Of a DNA stretch of 64,000 nucleotides, positions 1 through 9,350 are shown one piece after another. The translations under genes and the position numbers were made by a program. The notes below the pieces were generated by a model, which was not told the DNA's origin, ran no database searches, and saw nothing but the letters and a program-made list of their open reading frames with translations. Source of the DNA: Sedimentibacter sp. MB35-C1 (lineage in GTDB: Bacteria; Bacillota; Clostridia; Tissierellales; Sedimentibacteraceae); contig NZ_CP133188.1 of assembly GCF_030913635.1 (NCBI RefSeq), positions 3,472,001 to 3,536,000 of the forward strand, read 5' to 3'. How positions within the stretch are numbered: the first letter of the stretch is position 1; each line of letters opens with the position of its first letter.

Positions 1-81
1 TTTTTCTGGGACGCAATTGAAGCACTCAGATATTTAAGTATAATACAGAACAGCGAAATCGCAATATAAAGTATAAAATAT

Positions 82-122
82 AAAAAAGTGGAAAGTACAT
101 GCAGTACATTCCACTTTTTTTA
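82..122. terminator. Intrinsic terminator, possibly bidirectional
   Basis: An inverted repeat with arms around AAAAAGTGGAA and TTCCACTTTTT and a short inner GTAC/GTAC pairing is flanked by A and T runs on both sides. It can end transcripts from either direction and may belong to a gene left of the window. Confidence 0.6.
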
Positions 123-143
123 TATTCACTTAGTCAATAAACT

Positions 144-169
144 AAATCCGGCAGGTACCTGCCGGATTT
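144..169 (-). terminator. 26-bp perfect palindrome, likely pckG terminator
   Basis: A perfect 26-bp palindrome centred on GGTACC lies just downstream of the pckG stop codon. The stem is GC-rich but the T-run after it on the minus strand is weak, so the terminator role is inferred from its position. Confidence 0.5.
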
Positions 170-176
170 CTAAATA

Positions 177-1970
177 CTATGCGATAGATGGTTCTCTTGA
201 ATTGGACAAATTCTTCTTTAATGTGTTAAGCTCTGCTTTTAATTCCTCTGGAAGCCTGCTTCCTATTTTGTTGTAAAATTCTTCAATGCTCTTAACATCA
301 TCCATCCATGAATCTATATCAATTGTAAGCAATTCATCTAGCACTTCATTTGAAATACCCAGTTCTTCTCTATTAATATCTTCTACTTTCGGAACGTATC
401 CTATGGAAGAAGCCTCTGCATCAACCTTGTTTTCGCATCTCCTAATTATCCACTCAAGCACTCTGAAGTTTTCTCCAAAGCCTGGCCACATAAATTCGCC
501 TCTATCATTAGTTCTAAACCAATTAACATGGAATATTTTAGGAGGGTTGCTCAATTTTTTACCTATTTCAAGCCAATGCTCGAAATAATCTCCCATATGG
601 TATCCACAGAATGGAAGCATAGCCATAGGGTCTCTTCTTACAACTCCTGTTTTTCCTGCAGCTGCAGCAGTTGTTTCTGATGCAAGTGTTGATCCTACAA
701 ACACGCCGTGCTGCCAGCTTCTTGATTGATATACCAGAGGAGCAGTCTTAGCGCGTCTTCCACCGAATATTACTGCAGAAATAGGCACTCCTTCAGGTGA
801 TTCCCATTCTTTTGAAATACATGGGCAGTTTTTAGCAGGAGCTGTGAATCTTGAATTCGGATGAGCTCCTCTTTCCCCTGATTTCTTGCCGTTCCATGGG
901 TTACCCTGCCAATCCAACGCATTTTCCGGCGGGTTGTTGTCCATTCTTTCCCACCATACAGTATCATCATCTAAATTATAGGCAACATTTGTAAATATTG
1001 AATTTTTCTTCGATGACATTAAAGCATTATAATTTGATTTTTCGCTTGTACCCGGAGCAACTCCGAAAAATCCGGCTTCAGGATTTATTGCCCAAAGTCT
1101 ACCGTCTTCTTTTATCTTAAGCCAAGCTATATCGTCACCAACTGTCCATACCTTGTATCCCTTTTTCCTGTACAACTCTGGAGGTATAAGCATAGCAAGG
1201 TTCGTTTTTCCGCATGCCGAAGGGAATGCAGCAGCTATATATTTTACTTCTTTCTTAGGATTTTCAATTCCCAAGATCAGCATATGTTCTGCCATCCATC
1301 CTTCTTTCCATCCCTGGAATGATGCAATTCTGAGAGCAAAACATTTTTTCCCCAGCAATACGTTACCTCCGTATGCTGAATTGCATGACCAGATTGTATT
1401 ATCCTCAGGAAAATGGAATATATATCTTTTGTCTATATCAAGAGTGCACTTGCCGTGGAGTCCTCTTACAAAGTCATTGGAATCTCCCAATGTATCCAAT
1501 ACTTTCTTTCCTACTCTCGTCATTATATTCATACTTAAAACCACATAGATTGAATCAGTAATTTCAAATCCTATCTTTGAAAATGGTGAACCTATAGGTC
1601 CCATTGAATATGGAATAATATACATAGTTCTACCATTCATTGAATTTGCAAAGATCTCCCTGCCAAGCTTGTATGCATCTTCTGGACTTTTCCAATTATT
1701 AGTAGGACCCGCATTCTCTTTGCTTTTTGTACATATGTACGTTTTGTCCTCCATGCGGGCAACATCATCCTTCTGTGAACGATGATAATAGCATCCGGGA
1801 TATTTTTCCTTATTTAAAGCAATCATTTCTCCTGTTTGGCAGCCTTCCCTGCGCAGTATGTCTAATTGTTCCTCGCTTCCGTCAATCCACATAACTTTAG
1901 CTGGTTTTGTCAATGATACGACATCGTCTACCCATTTTAGAACATTTACATTCGAAGTTAGTTTTTGCAT
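177..1970 (-). CDS. pckG: Phosphoenolpyruvate carboxykinase (GTP)
   Basis: This cytosolic enzyme interconverts oxaloacetate + GTP and PEP + CO2 + GDP, linking the C4 acid pool to glycolysis or gluconeogenesis. The 597-residue length fits the GTP-dependent family. The P-loop (kinase-1a) motif PSACGKTN is at residues 250-257, the metal-binding segment WTVGDDIAW follows at about 275-283, and the FGGRRAKTAPLVYQ block typical of the GTP class lies further on. The ATG is preceded by GGAGTG at good spacing. The gene stands alone, with a palindromic terminator downstream. Many Firmicutes instead carry the ATP-type enzyme (pckA). Family assignment is very secure; the physiological direction of the reaction is not visible in the sequence. 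Confidence 0.96.
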   Translation of the reverse strand: MQKLTSNVNVLKWVDDVVSLTKPAKVMWIDGSEEQLDILRREGCQTGEMIALNKEKYPGCYYHRSQKDDVARMEDKTYICTKSKENAGPTNNWKSPEDAYKLGREIFANSMNGRTMYIIPYSMGPIGSPFSKIGFEITDSIYVVLSMNIMTRVGKKVLDTLGDSNDFVRGLHGKCTLDIDKRYIFHFPEDNTIWSCNSAYGGNVLLGKKCFALRIASFQGWKEGWMAEHMLILGIENPKKEVKYIAAAFPSACGKTNLAMLIPPELYRKKGYKVWTVGDDIAWLKIKEDGRLWAINPEAGFFGVAPGTSEKSNYNALMSSKKNSIFTNVAYNLDDDTVWWERMDNNPPENALDWQGNPWNGKKSGERGAHPNSRFTAPAKNCPCISKEWESPEGVPISAVIFGGRRAKTAPLVYQSRSWQHGVFVGSTLASETTAAAAGKTGVVRRDPMAMLPFCGYHMGDYFEHWLEIGKKLSNPPKIFHVNWFRTNDRGEFMWPGFGENFRVLEWIIRRCENKVDAEASSIGYVPKVEDINREELGISNEVLDELLTIDIDSWMDDVKSIEEFYNKIGSRLPEELKAELNTLKKNLSNSREPSIA

Positions 1971-2330
1971 TTTAGCACTCCTAAAATTATTAATTATGTT
2001 ATATTATATCTTCGTTTTTTGAATATGTGTTATAATATTTATCTACCTACACAATTATATATTCTCTTAATTATATTTGCAACATTTAAAAATAGATTCT
2101 TTCAAATTAAGCTTTTTGCAAGTTATACTTATTTTTTTAAGGATATGCAAAGAAAATGTTAATTAACATAATGAGCAATCATATTTTAATAATAACACAA
2201 TAAATAAATTTGTATATTATTTGCACTGTATTATGCAGAATTTGCGCCATTAAGTATGTATCATTCAAAAATTAATACCAGAATTATAATTAAGCTTATT
2301 TACGTTATATAAATAGAGCCTGACATCCAG
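1971..2330. other. Intergenic region between pckG and marR
   Basis: About 360 AT-rich bases with the divergent pckG and marR control regions at its ends. I cannot identify a convincing pckG promoter or any conserved RNA element. Confidence 0.5.
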
Positions 2331-2381
2331 TTGACAAGTATAACTAGTTGTAGTATCATCTAAATAGTTGATAATACAACT
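2331..2381 (+). promoter_or_regulatory. MarR promoter with palindromic operator
   Basis: TTGACA (2331-2336) and TATCAT (2354-2359) are 17 bp apart. Overlapping the -10 box and the start region is an inverted repeat: AGTTGTAGTATCA (2346-2358) and TGATAATACAACT (2369-2381), with one mismatch over 13 bp arms. MarR proteins usually bind such sites at their own promoter, so autorepression is inferred. A good AGGAGG ribosome site follows. Confidence 0.75.
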
Positions 2382-2401
2382 AAATGCAGGAGGCTGTTTA
2401 A

Positions 2402-2896
2402 ATGGATGTAACCAAAAGAAAACTCACAAAAATTGCACGTGAAATAAATAAATTTACAACACGAACTTTAAGAGCTTATGGAGTAGGCTCATCTGAATTT
2501 GATTTAATTCATGTTGTTAGACATCGGCCCGGAGTTACACAAGCTGAAATTTGCAGGGTTCTTGGTATTGATAAAGCTGCTGTAGCAAGACAAACTGCAA
2601 ACCTTGAAACAAAAGGTTTTTTGACACGTAAGAAAAATCCAAATGATGGCCGCAGCCAAATTTTATTTGCAACTGAAAAAGCTGAAGCCTTAAAAAATTC
2701 AAAAACTGAAATAGAAACTATGTTTTACGAATGGCTTTTAGAAGTATTGACCGAAGACGACCAAAATGAATTTGCGCGATTGCTGGATATTCTTTATCAT
2801 CGTTCAAAAACAGAGAGTAAAGCTGATTTTCCAAATATGACAAAGCGTATTGAGCAAGATAATAATTTATTGGAGAAAGAAAATAATGAAAAATAA
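2402..2896 (+). CDS. MarR family transcriptional regulator
   Basis: This 164-residue protein has the MarR winged-helix fold. The recognition helix region TQAEICRVLGIDKAAVARQT is at about residues 45-65, followed by the wing with the family's D-x-R signature (NPNDGRSQ). It probably acts as a dimeric repressor that responds to a small ligand. The stop codon overlaps the start of the MFS transporter gene by 11 bp, so the two are translationally coupled, and the likely role is drug- or metabolite-responsive control of that transporter. A palindrome over the promoter is the presumed operator. The ligand cannot be read from the sequence. Confidence 0.9.
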   Translation: MDVTKRKLTKIAREINKFTTRTLRAYGVGSSEFDLIHVVRHRPGVTQAEICRVLGIDKAAVARQTANLETKGFLTRKKNPNDGRSQILFATEKAEALKNSKTEIETMFYEWLLEVLTEDDQNEFARLLDILYHRSKTESKADFPNMTKRIEQDNNLLEKENNEK

Positions 2897-4097
2897 TAAC
2901 ACATCAAAAAAGCATCTGCGAAATATTGTTTTTCTCGGCCTTGTCAGCTTTTTTGCTGATATTTCCAGTCAAATGGTATATCCCCTCATACCCTTGTATC
3001 TGACTACATCATTTGGTGCCACACCTGTTTTGGTTGGAATCATTGAAGGCATTGCCGAAAGTGTAGCAAGTCTTTTAAAGGTGTTCAGCGGATATTTCAG
3101 CGACAAATACAATCATAAAAAAGCAATTGCATTTTGCGGATATGCGTCAGGACTTTTTTATAAGTTGGCATTGATTTTCGCCGGTTCATGGGTGGGAATT
3201 CTGGGAGCAAGAGTAATAGACCGACTTGGGAAAGGAATTCGTACAGCACCAAGAGATGTTATGGTATCTGAAAGCGCAGAAGAATCGCATATGGGCAAGG
3301 CCTTTGGAATACACAAAGCATTGGATATGGCAGGCTCTGCAATTGGAATACTTTTATCATTCTTTTTATTAAAAAAAGTTGGAGATAATGCTTATAGAAC
3401 TGTATTTGCGCTCTCAATTATCCCCGTACTGATTGCCCTTGCCATGTTTTTCTTTATTGAAGAAAAGCGCGGTAACAGAGAAATAAAACAGAAGGAACAT
3501 TTTTGGAACAACGTAGGAAAACTAGATAGCAATTTAAAACTTTACCTACTTGTTACCTTTATTTTCACACTGGGTAACTCCTCCAATTCGTTTCTATTGC
3601 TAAAGGCAACTGACATAGGGTTTACAAGTACAAACACTATTCTTTTATACTTTATCTATAACATAACTGCTGCATCCCTTGCCATACATTTTGGTAAACG
3701 CTCGGATAAAGTTGGAAGGAAAAAAATTCTTATAAAAGGTTATATTTTATTTGCAGTCGTATATCTAGGCTTTGCGTTCGCATCTCAAAAGTGGATGCTT
3801 GTTATCTCTTTCATTATTTACGGCTTCTACACTGCAATGGTAACAGGCGTAGAAAGAGCCTTCATATCTGAGATATCACCCCATGAATTAAAAGGAACAA
3901 TGCTTGGCCTTCATTCCACAATTGTAGGCATTGCCTTGTTACCTGCCAGCATAATTGCAGGTATACTATGGAATAATATCGGCTCCTACGCACCATTCAT
4001 TTTTGGGGCAGCTCTATCATCAGCATCCGCTTTATTGCTATGTGTTTTCTTCAATCGAAATTCCTCGAAAAACCATAATGCCAGCGCTGAATCATAA
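2886..4097 (+). CDS. MFS transporter
   Basis: This is a major facilitator superfamily protein of 403 residues, with about 12 hydrophobic segments in two halves. The cytoplasmic loop RVIDRLGKGIRTAPRDVM and the second-half loop GKRSDKVGRKKIL match the MFS inter-helix 2-3 type motif. I chose the ATG at 2886 instead of one 36 bp upstream because homologous sequence (KKHLRNIVFLGLVSFFADISSQM) begins there and GGAGAAAG precedes it. It overlaps the marR stop, and the pair forms an operon. By context it is a MarR-controlled exporter, possibly for a toxic compound; the substrate is unknown. A terminator with a long T-run follows. Confidence 0.88.
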   Translation: MKNNNTSKKHLRNIVFLGLVSFFADISSQMVYPLIPLYLTTSFGATPVLVGIIEGIAESVASLLKVFSGYFSDKYNHKKAIAFCGYASGLFYKLALIFAGSWVGILGARVIDRLGKGIRTAPRDVMVSESAEESHMGKAFGIHKALDMAGSAIGILLSFFLLKKVGDNAYRTVFALSIIPVLIALAMFFFIEEKRGNREIKQKEHFWNNVGKLDSNLKLYLLVTFIFTLGNSSNSFLLLKATDIGFTSTNTILLYFIYNITAASLAIHFGKRSDKVGRKKILIKGYILFAVVYLGFAFASQKWMLVISFIIYGFYTAMVTGVERAFISEISPHELKGTMLGLHSTIVGIALLPASIIAGILWNNIGSYAPFIFGAALSSASALLLCVFFNRNSSKNHNASAES

Positions 4098-4140
4098 GAT
4101 CAATCGAGTCCAGCAAAAATTGTATTTGCCATAAAAACAA

Positions 4141-4173
4141 TGGACATATAGTCTAGATTTGACTATATGTCCA
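4141..4173. repeat. 13-bp inverted repeat downstream of MFS gene
   Basis: Perfect 13-bp arms (TGGACATATAGTC and its complement) enclose a 7-nt loop. There is no T-run, so it is not a classical terminator. It may stabilise the 3' end of the mRNA. Confidence 0.5.
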
Positions 4174-4201
4174 AATGACATTTGAATTACGTTATATTTT
4201 C

Positions 4202-4235
4202 AAGCACAGCCTGCTTAACTGTGTTTTATTTTTAT
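4202..4235 (+). terminator. Intrinsic terminator of marR-MFS operon
   Basis: A short stem (AGCACAG with CTGTGTT) is followed on the plus strand by a T-rich tract of about 15 bases. It overlaps the 3' end of the convergent nhaC gene. Confidence 0.5.
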
Positions 4236-5608
4236 TTTAAATTTTTACATTTTGCCTTTTGTTTGTTTATAGCCAAGTATGAAATCAGAATACTGATTAC
4301 CGGACACACATAGCAGAGCACAGAATATGGAGCATACTGGGTAGCGGTAATCCCCATAATGGGCTTAATTAAAAATGAATTTATATTCCAGGGCATCAAT
4401 GGCGCAACCACTATCCCCGTATCAGATATTGTTCTTGCAAGTATTGAATAATCCAAATCAAGCTCCTTGTATTTTTCCTGAAGCATCTTGCCGGGAAGTA
4501 TAATTCCGGCAGTCTGGTCGCAAGTTGCAACAGTCAGCAATATACTCATAAGTCCAGTACGGCGTATAAGACTCATTTTAGAATTTATTCCGTTAACCAT
4601 CTTTTCCATAACAGGCACGAGTATGTTTCCTTTTTCAAACACTCGAACAAGCACGTATGCAGTCACAACTATAAATATAGCCTCTAATATTGACACCATT
4701 CCGCCGCTTACAAGAAGCTGGTTCAATTCAGCTGATGGCGTATTTCCTTTGTATCCAAACAGCATGGAGCTTACAATCTCCATAATGGAGGACCCTTGGA
4801 ATACAGCGCTGAGCACAGCACCTACGCCTATGCCTATAGAAAATACCACAATTGAATTTAATCCTGCTATTGACAGCCCAAGTATTATTACTGGAAGCAT
4901 CAGCATAAACGGTGTTATGTTAAAACCCGAAGCTATTGCTTCCTTGTAAAGCAACAGCTTGCTGTAATCTCCTCCGGTATATTTCTGTCCCAGAATAAAA
5001 TAAATAGCCGCCGTGACAATTATTGTGGGTAGCAACGTTATTATCATACTCTTGAAAATTTCCCTGTAATTTTTGTGTGTTGTTGTAACCAGCAGATTGA
5101 CAAGACCTGACAGCGGTGAAATCTTATCAGCAACGAATGCTCCCGAAACAAGCATTCCAACAATTAAATTCTTCGGAATTCCCAATCCCATTCCTATACC
5201 GCTCAGGCATATGCCAACTGTGCTTATTGTGCCAATAGCTGTACCCATAAATAATGACACTGCAGACATTATCAAAAATGCCGCAAATAAAAAATTCACT
5301 CCCTCCATGTATGTGAATCCATAGTACATAATTGTGGGAACAACTCCTGATGAAAGCCAAATTGATGTAGTAGCACCAATAAACAATATAACAACAATTA
5401 AATTTTTTATCTCACGAACAGAATCTATCACTGTTTTCACTAATTCATTTAATTTATATCCGCTTTTGACCAATATAATAGAAGTAAACACCAGACCAGC
5501 CATAAATGCAGCGTATAAAGGAATTGATAATATGATTGAACAAATTATAAATCCAAGGCTTATCATAAGTATCACTACCGGATTAAGCGCTAATTTCTTA
5601 TTATTCAC
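4232..5608 (-). CDS. nhaC: Na+/H+ antiporter, NhaC family (copy 1)
   Basis: An integral membrane protein of about 458 residues with about 11-12 hydrophobic segments. It resembles NhaC antiporters: there is a conserved GAFVADKISPLSGLVNL block in the first half and a SDTGIVVAPLMPWN block near the C-terminus. NhaC exchanges internal Na+ for external H+; some relatives exchange organic acids. I prefer the GTG at 5608 because GAGGTG lies just upstream; a TTG at 5620 would overlap the stop of the upstream DUF554 gene but has no clear ribosome site. The tight junction with the DUF554 gene suggests cotranscription. A second paralogue lies at 27105-28601. Confidence 0.85.
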   Translation of the reverse strand: MNNKKLALNPVVILMISLGFIICSIILSIPLYAAFMAGLVFTSIILVKSGYKLNELVKTVIDSVREIKNLIVVILFIGATTSIWLSSGVVPTIMYYGFTYMEGVNFLFAAFLIMSAVSLFMGTAIGTISTVGICLSGIGMGLGIPKNLIVGMLVSGAFVADKISPLSGLVNLLVTTTHKNYREIFKSMIITLLPTIIVTAAIYFILGQKYTGGDYSKLLLYKEAIASGFNITPFMLMLPVIILGLSIAGLNSIVVFSIGIGVGAVLSAVFQGSSIMEIVSSMLFGYKGNTPSAELNQLLVSGGMVSILEAIFIVVTAYVLVRVFEKGNILVPVMEKMVNGINSKMSLIRRTGLMSILLTVATCDQTAGIILPGKMLQEKYKELDLDYSILARTISDTGIVVAPLMPWNINSFLIKPIMGITATQYAPYSVLCYVCPVISILISYLAINKQKAKCKNLK

Positions 5609-5616
5609 GTTACACC

Positions 5617-6294
5617 TCAACTAAAAAAAACAAAATATATTATGGGTAAAAATATAGCCGGAAGCATATTCCCAACCTTAACACGTTTGATTTCCAAGAA
5701 GTTCAGCCCCATAGCCATAATTAGTGTTCCCCCTACGGCCGTCATTTCAGTTATAACAACATCGCTCAAAAGTGACTGAATAAACTGAGCAAGCAATGTA
5801 ATGCTCCCCTGATATATTAATACGCTTAAACTTGAGAAAACTACGCCTACACCTAATGATGCAGCCATTGTAACCGACATTATGCCATCCAAAAGAGCTT
5901 TTGAAAATAGTATTTCATGATTCCCGGTCAACCCACTCTGTATAGACCCTACTATTGCCATTGAGCCAACACAATAAATAAGAGTGCATGTAACAAAACC
6001 CAAAGCAATATTATTTTCCCTGCTTTTTATCTTACGCTCCACAGCTGCCCCGAGGTTGTCAAGCTTTCCCTCAATATCAATTACTTCCCCTATTACCGTA
6101 CCTATTATTACCGACATTATCAAAAGTGAAAGATTCTGGCCGGTAAGGCTCAGCTTAATACCAGCTGTAATAACAGCAAGTCCGGCAGCCTTTATCATGG
6201 CATTTGATATTCTTTCGGGTATCACGTTCCTGAAAAAGACTCCTATCAGTCCGCCGACTGCTACTGCTAATGAATTCACTAGTGTGCCTAACAT
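5617..6294 (-). CDS. DUF554 family membrane protein
   Basis: This 225-residue protein starts MLGTLVNSLAVAVGGLIGVFF and has about seven hydrophobic segments, with the conserved stretch MIKAAGLAVITAGIKLSL and a later GGTLIMAMGLNFLEIKRVKVGNMLPA block. These match the DUF554 (YdfK/YqgA) family of small bacterial integral membrane proteins, whose transport role is not established. Its stop codon abuts the start of the downstream NhaC gene, and rsmI lies only 10 bp upstream, so it is probably in one leftward operon (recQ-rsmI-DUF554-nhaC). No function can be read from the sequence. Confidence 0.85.
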   Translation of the reverse strand: MLGTLVNSLAVAVGGLIGVFFRNVIPERISNAMIKAAGLAVITAGIKLSLTGQNLSLLIMSVIIGTVIGEVIDIEGKLDNLGAAVERKIKSRENNIALGFVTCTLIYCVGSMAIVGSIQSGLTGNHEILFSKALLDGIMSVTMAASLGVGVVFSSLSVLIYQGSITLLAQFIQSLLSDVVITEMTAVGGTLIMAMGLNFLEIKRVKVGNMLPAIFLPIIYFVFFS

Positions 6295-6304
6295 ATTTCC
6301 CCCG

Positions 6305-7168
6305 TCAATATTTTTCTATAAATTTTTTTATTTCTAATGAAGCTTTATATGCTTCATTTTTTGAAGCCAACCCTTCACTTACAACTTCACTGACAGCTTC
6401 CTTTAAAGAATACTCTTTATGAAACAGTTTGTCAAACAATATTCCGTGAATGCTTACAGCGGCAGAGCTTTGCTCTTTTTCCTCATAGTTGTTATTGTAC
6501 CCTACAACCACATACTCGCCTCTTTCAACATCTTCATGGTTTTTAAGCTGTTCCTCCACGGACGATACGCTTCCGTAAAATGTATTTTCATGAAGCTTTG
6601 TAAGCTCCTTGCATACACACAGAGTCGCATCAGGCATTTGTTCCTTGATATTTTTAACCAAATTAACTACCCTTTTCGGCGATTCATAAAAAACAAATGT
6701 CTTCACCTGATTATTCTTTACTTTTTTCAACGCATCTTCAAGCTCGCTTTTCTTTCTCGGCAAAAATCCGTAAAAGGCAAATTCAAAGGTATCAATTCCC
6801 GATACAGACAGTGCAATTGTTACAGCAGATGCTCCCGCAAGTCCAATTACCTCAACACCTGCCTCTCTTGCGCTTTTAACAAGCTCATATCCTGGGTCCG
6901 ATATGCACGGTGTTCCTGCATCGGTTACCAGCGACACAGTTCTGTCATTATCTGCAATATCGCTTATAATTTCGCCGCTTCTGCTTTTCTCATTAAATTT
7001 ATGATATGAAAGCATACGAGTTTTGATTTCAAAAAAATTCAAAAGCTTCTGTGTATGTCTGGTATCCTCTGCTAAAACCAAATCACTTTCTTTCAAAGCC
7101 TCAACAGCTCTTTCGGTCATATCTCCTAAATTGCCTATAGGTGTAGGCACTATATATAATTTACTCAT
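6305..7168 (-). CDS. rsmI: 16S rRNA (cytidine(1402)-2'-O)-methyltransferase
   Basis: RsmI uses S-adenosylmethionine to 2'-O-methylate C1402 in the decoding centre of 16S rRNA. The 287-residue protein starts with the typical SKLYIVPTPIGNLGDMTERA, followed by LAEDTRHTQKLL, the TDAGTPCISDPGYELV block and YESPKRV, all hallmarks of the RsmI tetrapyrrole-methylase fold. I place the start at 7168, where AGGAG precedes the ATG; an in-frame start 30 bp upstream lacks support. The 5' end overlaps the recQ stop by 8 bp, so translation is probably coupled. The C-terminal tail (SLKEAVSEVVSEGLASKNEAYKASLEI) matches the helical extension usual in Firmicutes. Confidence 0.95.
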   Translation of the reverse strand: MSKLYIVPTPIGNLGDMTERAVEALKESDLVLAEDTRHTQKLLNFFEIKTRMLSYHKFNEKSRSGEIISDIADNDRTVSLVTDAGTPCISDPGYELVKSAREAGVEVIGLAGASAVTIALSVSGIDTFEFAFYGFLPRKKSELEDALKKVKNNQVKTFVFYESPKRVVNLVKNIKEQMPDATLCVCKELTKLHENTFYGSVSSVEEQLKNHEDVERGEYVVVGYNNNYEEKEQSSAAVSIHGILFDKLFHKEYSLKEAVSEVVSEGLASKNEAYKASLEIKKFIEKY

Positions 7169-9350
7169 TTCTTTCTCCTGATAAGTTTGCCAGAGCAATT
7201 TTTATTTCACCATATGTTATTTCCGGCGGAAGTGCTTCCTTTATAGGTTTAAGCTTTGCGCCGCCTATTTCTTTGTATGTATTAATTATAAGTCTTTCAA
7301 CATCCTCAGAAATAAAATCTCTTATATTAATTTCATATCCAAGTTTTATGCAATCTGCAAGGTGTCCCTCAACAGTGGTAGGAAGCAGTTTTCTGACAGC
7401 TGCTATTTCCTCTATACCTTTCCCTTCTTTGTAAAGCCTTAAACTCATAATCCTGGTGTCTTCCTTTTTTGATTCGTCTGCATTATTTTCATGAGTTCCC
7501 AGATGCTGTTCATCTTCTGCACTGGTCTTTATACTTTCGTTGTTTTCTATCGGCTTTTCTATATTGTTTTCCTCAATGTAGTGTTTTATTACATCACAGA
7601 ACTTGCTGCTGAACTTTTCAGCTTTAATCTCTCCTACACCTGATACCTTAAGAAATTCGTTCCTGTTTATGGGAAGCTTGATGCACATATCTCTCAAAGA
7701 AGCGTCCGAGAACACCATAAAGGCAGGAACATTAAGGCTGGATGCTATTTCTTTTCTAAGTGATTTCAGCTTATCAAGCAGGTTTATATTATACGTTTTT
7801 TCAATTGTAGCTTCTTTGTCCTTTGAAATTAATTTTCTAATAGTAACAGTCTGTTTTCCCTTCAGAACGGAATAACCTAGATTAGATATAGCTAACACGG
7901 GAAATTTATCACCTGCTACATTAATATATCCTTCGGAAATAAGAAATGAAATTATTTCCGTCAATGTATTCCGGTCATATTCCTTCATTATGCCATATGT
8001 GCTTAATTTATTAAAATTAAATGATTTTATTCTTTTATTTCCGCTCCCCCTCAGCACATCTGTCACCATCCCGCTTCCGAATCTTCCGCCCATTCTGTAA
8101 ATGCAAGACAATATTTTTTGAGCCTCAACAGTTATATCCCGTCTTTCAATTTCACTTAGACAATTGCCGCAATTTCCGCATTGTTCCCTTGTATATGAAG
8201 GATCAAAGTAGCTTATGAGGTGTTTTCTGAGGCACTTGTCTGTATTGCAGTAATTAACCATATCTCTAAGCTTAATATAATCATTTGATTTTGAACCAGA
8301 GTCACCTGCACTGTTATCTATTAGATAATTATTCATAACAACATCCTGAGCAGAAAACAACAAAATACATTGGGAGGGTTCACCGTCCCTGCCTGCTCTT
8401 CCTGCTTCCTGATAGTATGATTCAATATTCTTAGGCATATTGTAATGAACCACATACCTTATATCCAATTTATCAATTCCCATTCCAAAAGCATTGGTTG
8501 CAACCATTATATCAGCTTTATCATACAGAAAATCCTCCTGATTTTTTTCTCTATGAGCATCACTCAGACCCGCATGATATTTTACAGCATTGAAGCCTGA
8601 TTCAACAAGTTTGTTGCAAACATCATCGACCAACCTTCTTGTAAGGCAATATATTATTCCTGAATTATCTCTGTGATCCTTCACAAATTCCAATAAATAA
8701 GGTAACTTCTTATTTTTTCTCACAACTTCAAATTTTAAATTTTCTCTATCAAACCCCGTTGTTATCTCAAAATGCTCATTTAATCCTATAAGCTTAACTA
8801 TATCCTGCTTTACTTCAGGTGTTGCCGTTGCTGTAAAAGCAGAAATATTCACGCCGTTATCGGCCAGCCCTCTCAAGTCTCTTATTTTTAAATAACTTGG
8901 CCTGAAATCATGACCCCACTGCGAGACACAGTGAGCTTCATCCACAGCTACCATAGAAATATTAATTTTTTTCAACAGTTCTAAAAAACTTTCTGATTCA
9001 AGCCTCTCAGGAGCTACGTATAAAAGTTTAAATTTATTGTTTTGAGCGTCATTGATTATTTCTCTGAATTGAGACATTGATAATGAGCTATTTATAAATG
9101 CAGATGGTATCCCTATTTGACGAAGTGAATCAACCTGATCCTTCATCAATGAAATAAGAGGCGAAATTACAAGCGCCGTCCCCTCCATCATAATAGCAGG
9201 TATCTGGTAACATAAAGACTTCCCGCCTCCTGTAGGCATTATTGCCAATACATCTCTTCGTGCCAATATGCTCTCTATAATTTCTCTTTGGCCATTTCTA
9301 AACGAATCATATCCAAAGTACTTCTTTAATATTTCAACTGCTTTATCCAA
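7161..9350 (-). CDS. recQ: ATP-dependent DNA helicase RecQ
   Basis: A 3'-5' DNA helicase of 729 residues used in recombination and fork repair. Order of parts: Walker A MPTGGGKS (38-45), DEAH box with SQWGH (about 135-147), conserved helicase motifs through QEAGRAGRDG, the zinc-binding segment with CGNCGNC, the RQC winged helix, an HRDC domain around NVPAFMVFSDASLRDMC, and a C-terminal helix-turn-helix extension (RLYKEGKGIEEIAAVRKLLPTTVEGHL), as in many Bacteroides/Firmicutes RecQ proteins. Between HRDC and the last domain is an acidic linker rich in E and N. It overlaps rsmI by 8 bp. The assignment is secure. Confidence 0.96.
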   Translation of the reverse strand: MDKAVEILKKYFGYDSFRNGQREIIESILARRDVLAIMPTGGGKSLCYQIPAIMMEGTALVISPLISLMKDQVDSLRQIGIPSAFINSSLSMSQFREIINDAQNNKFKLLYVAPERLESESFLELLKKINISMVAVDEAHCVSQWGHDFRPSYLKIRDLRGLADNGVNISAFTATATPEVKQDIVKLIGLNEHFEITTGFDRENLKFEVVRKNKKLPYLLEFVKDHRDNSGIIYCLTRRLVDDVCNKLVESGFNAVKYHAGLSDAHREKNQEDFLYDKADIMVATNAFGMGIDKLDIRYVVHYNMPKNIESYYQEAGRAGRDGEPSQCILLFSAQDVVMNNYLIDNSAGDSGSKSNDYIKLRDMVNYCNTDKCLRKHLISYFDPSYTREQCGNCGNCLSEIERRDITVEAQKILSCIYRMGGRFGSGMVTDVLRGSGNKRIKSFNFNKLSTYGIMKEYDRNTLTEIISFLISEGYINVAGDKFPVLAISNLGYSVLKGKQTVTIRKLISKDKEATIEKTYNINLLDKLKSLRKEIASSLNVPAFMVFSDASLRDMCIKLPINRNEFLKVSGVGEIKAEKFSSKFCDVIKHYIEENNIEKPIENNESIKTSAEDEQHLGTHENNADESKKEDTRIMSLRLYKEGKGIEEIAAVRKLLPTTVEGHLADCIKLGYEINIRDFISEDVERLIINTYKEIGGAKLKPIKEALPPEITYGEIKIALANLSGERNE

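Noticed and set aside
144-169. 26-bp palindrome as a site-specific recombination or regulator site
   Set aside because: Its position immediately after the pckG stop is explained better by a terminator, and there is no nearby recombinase.
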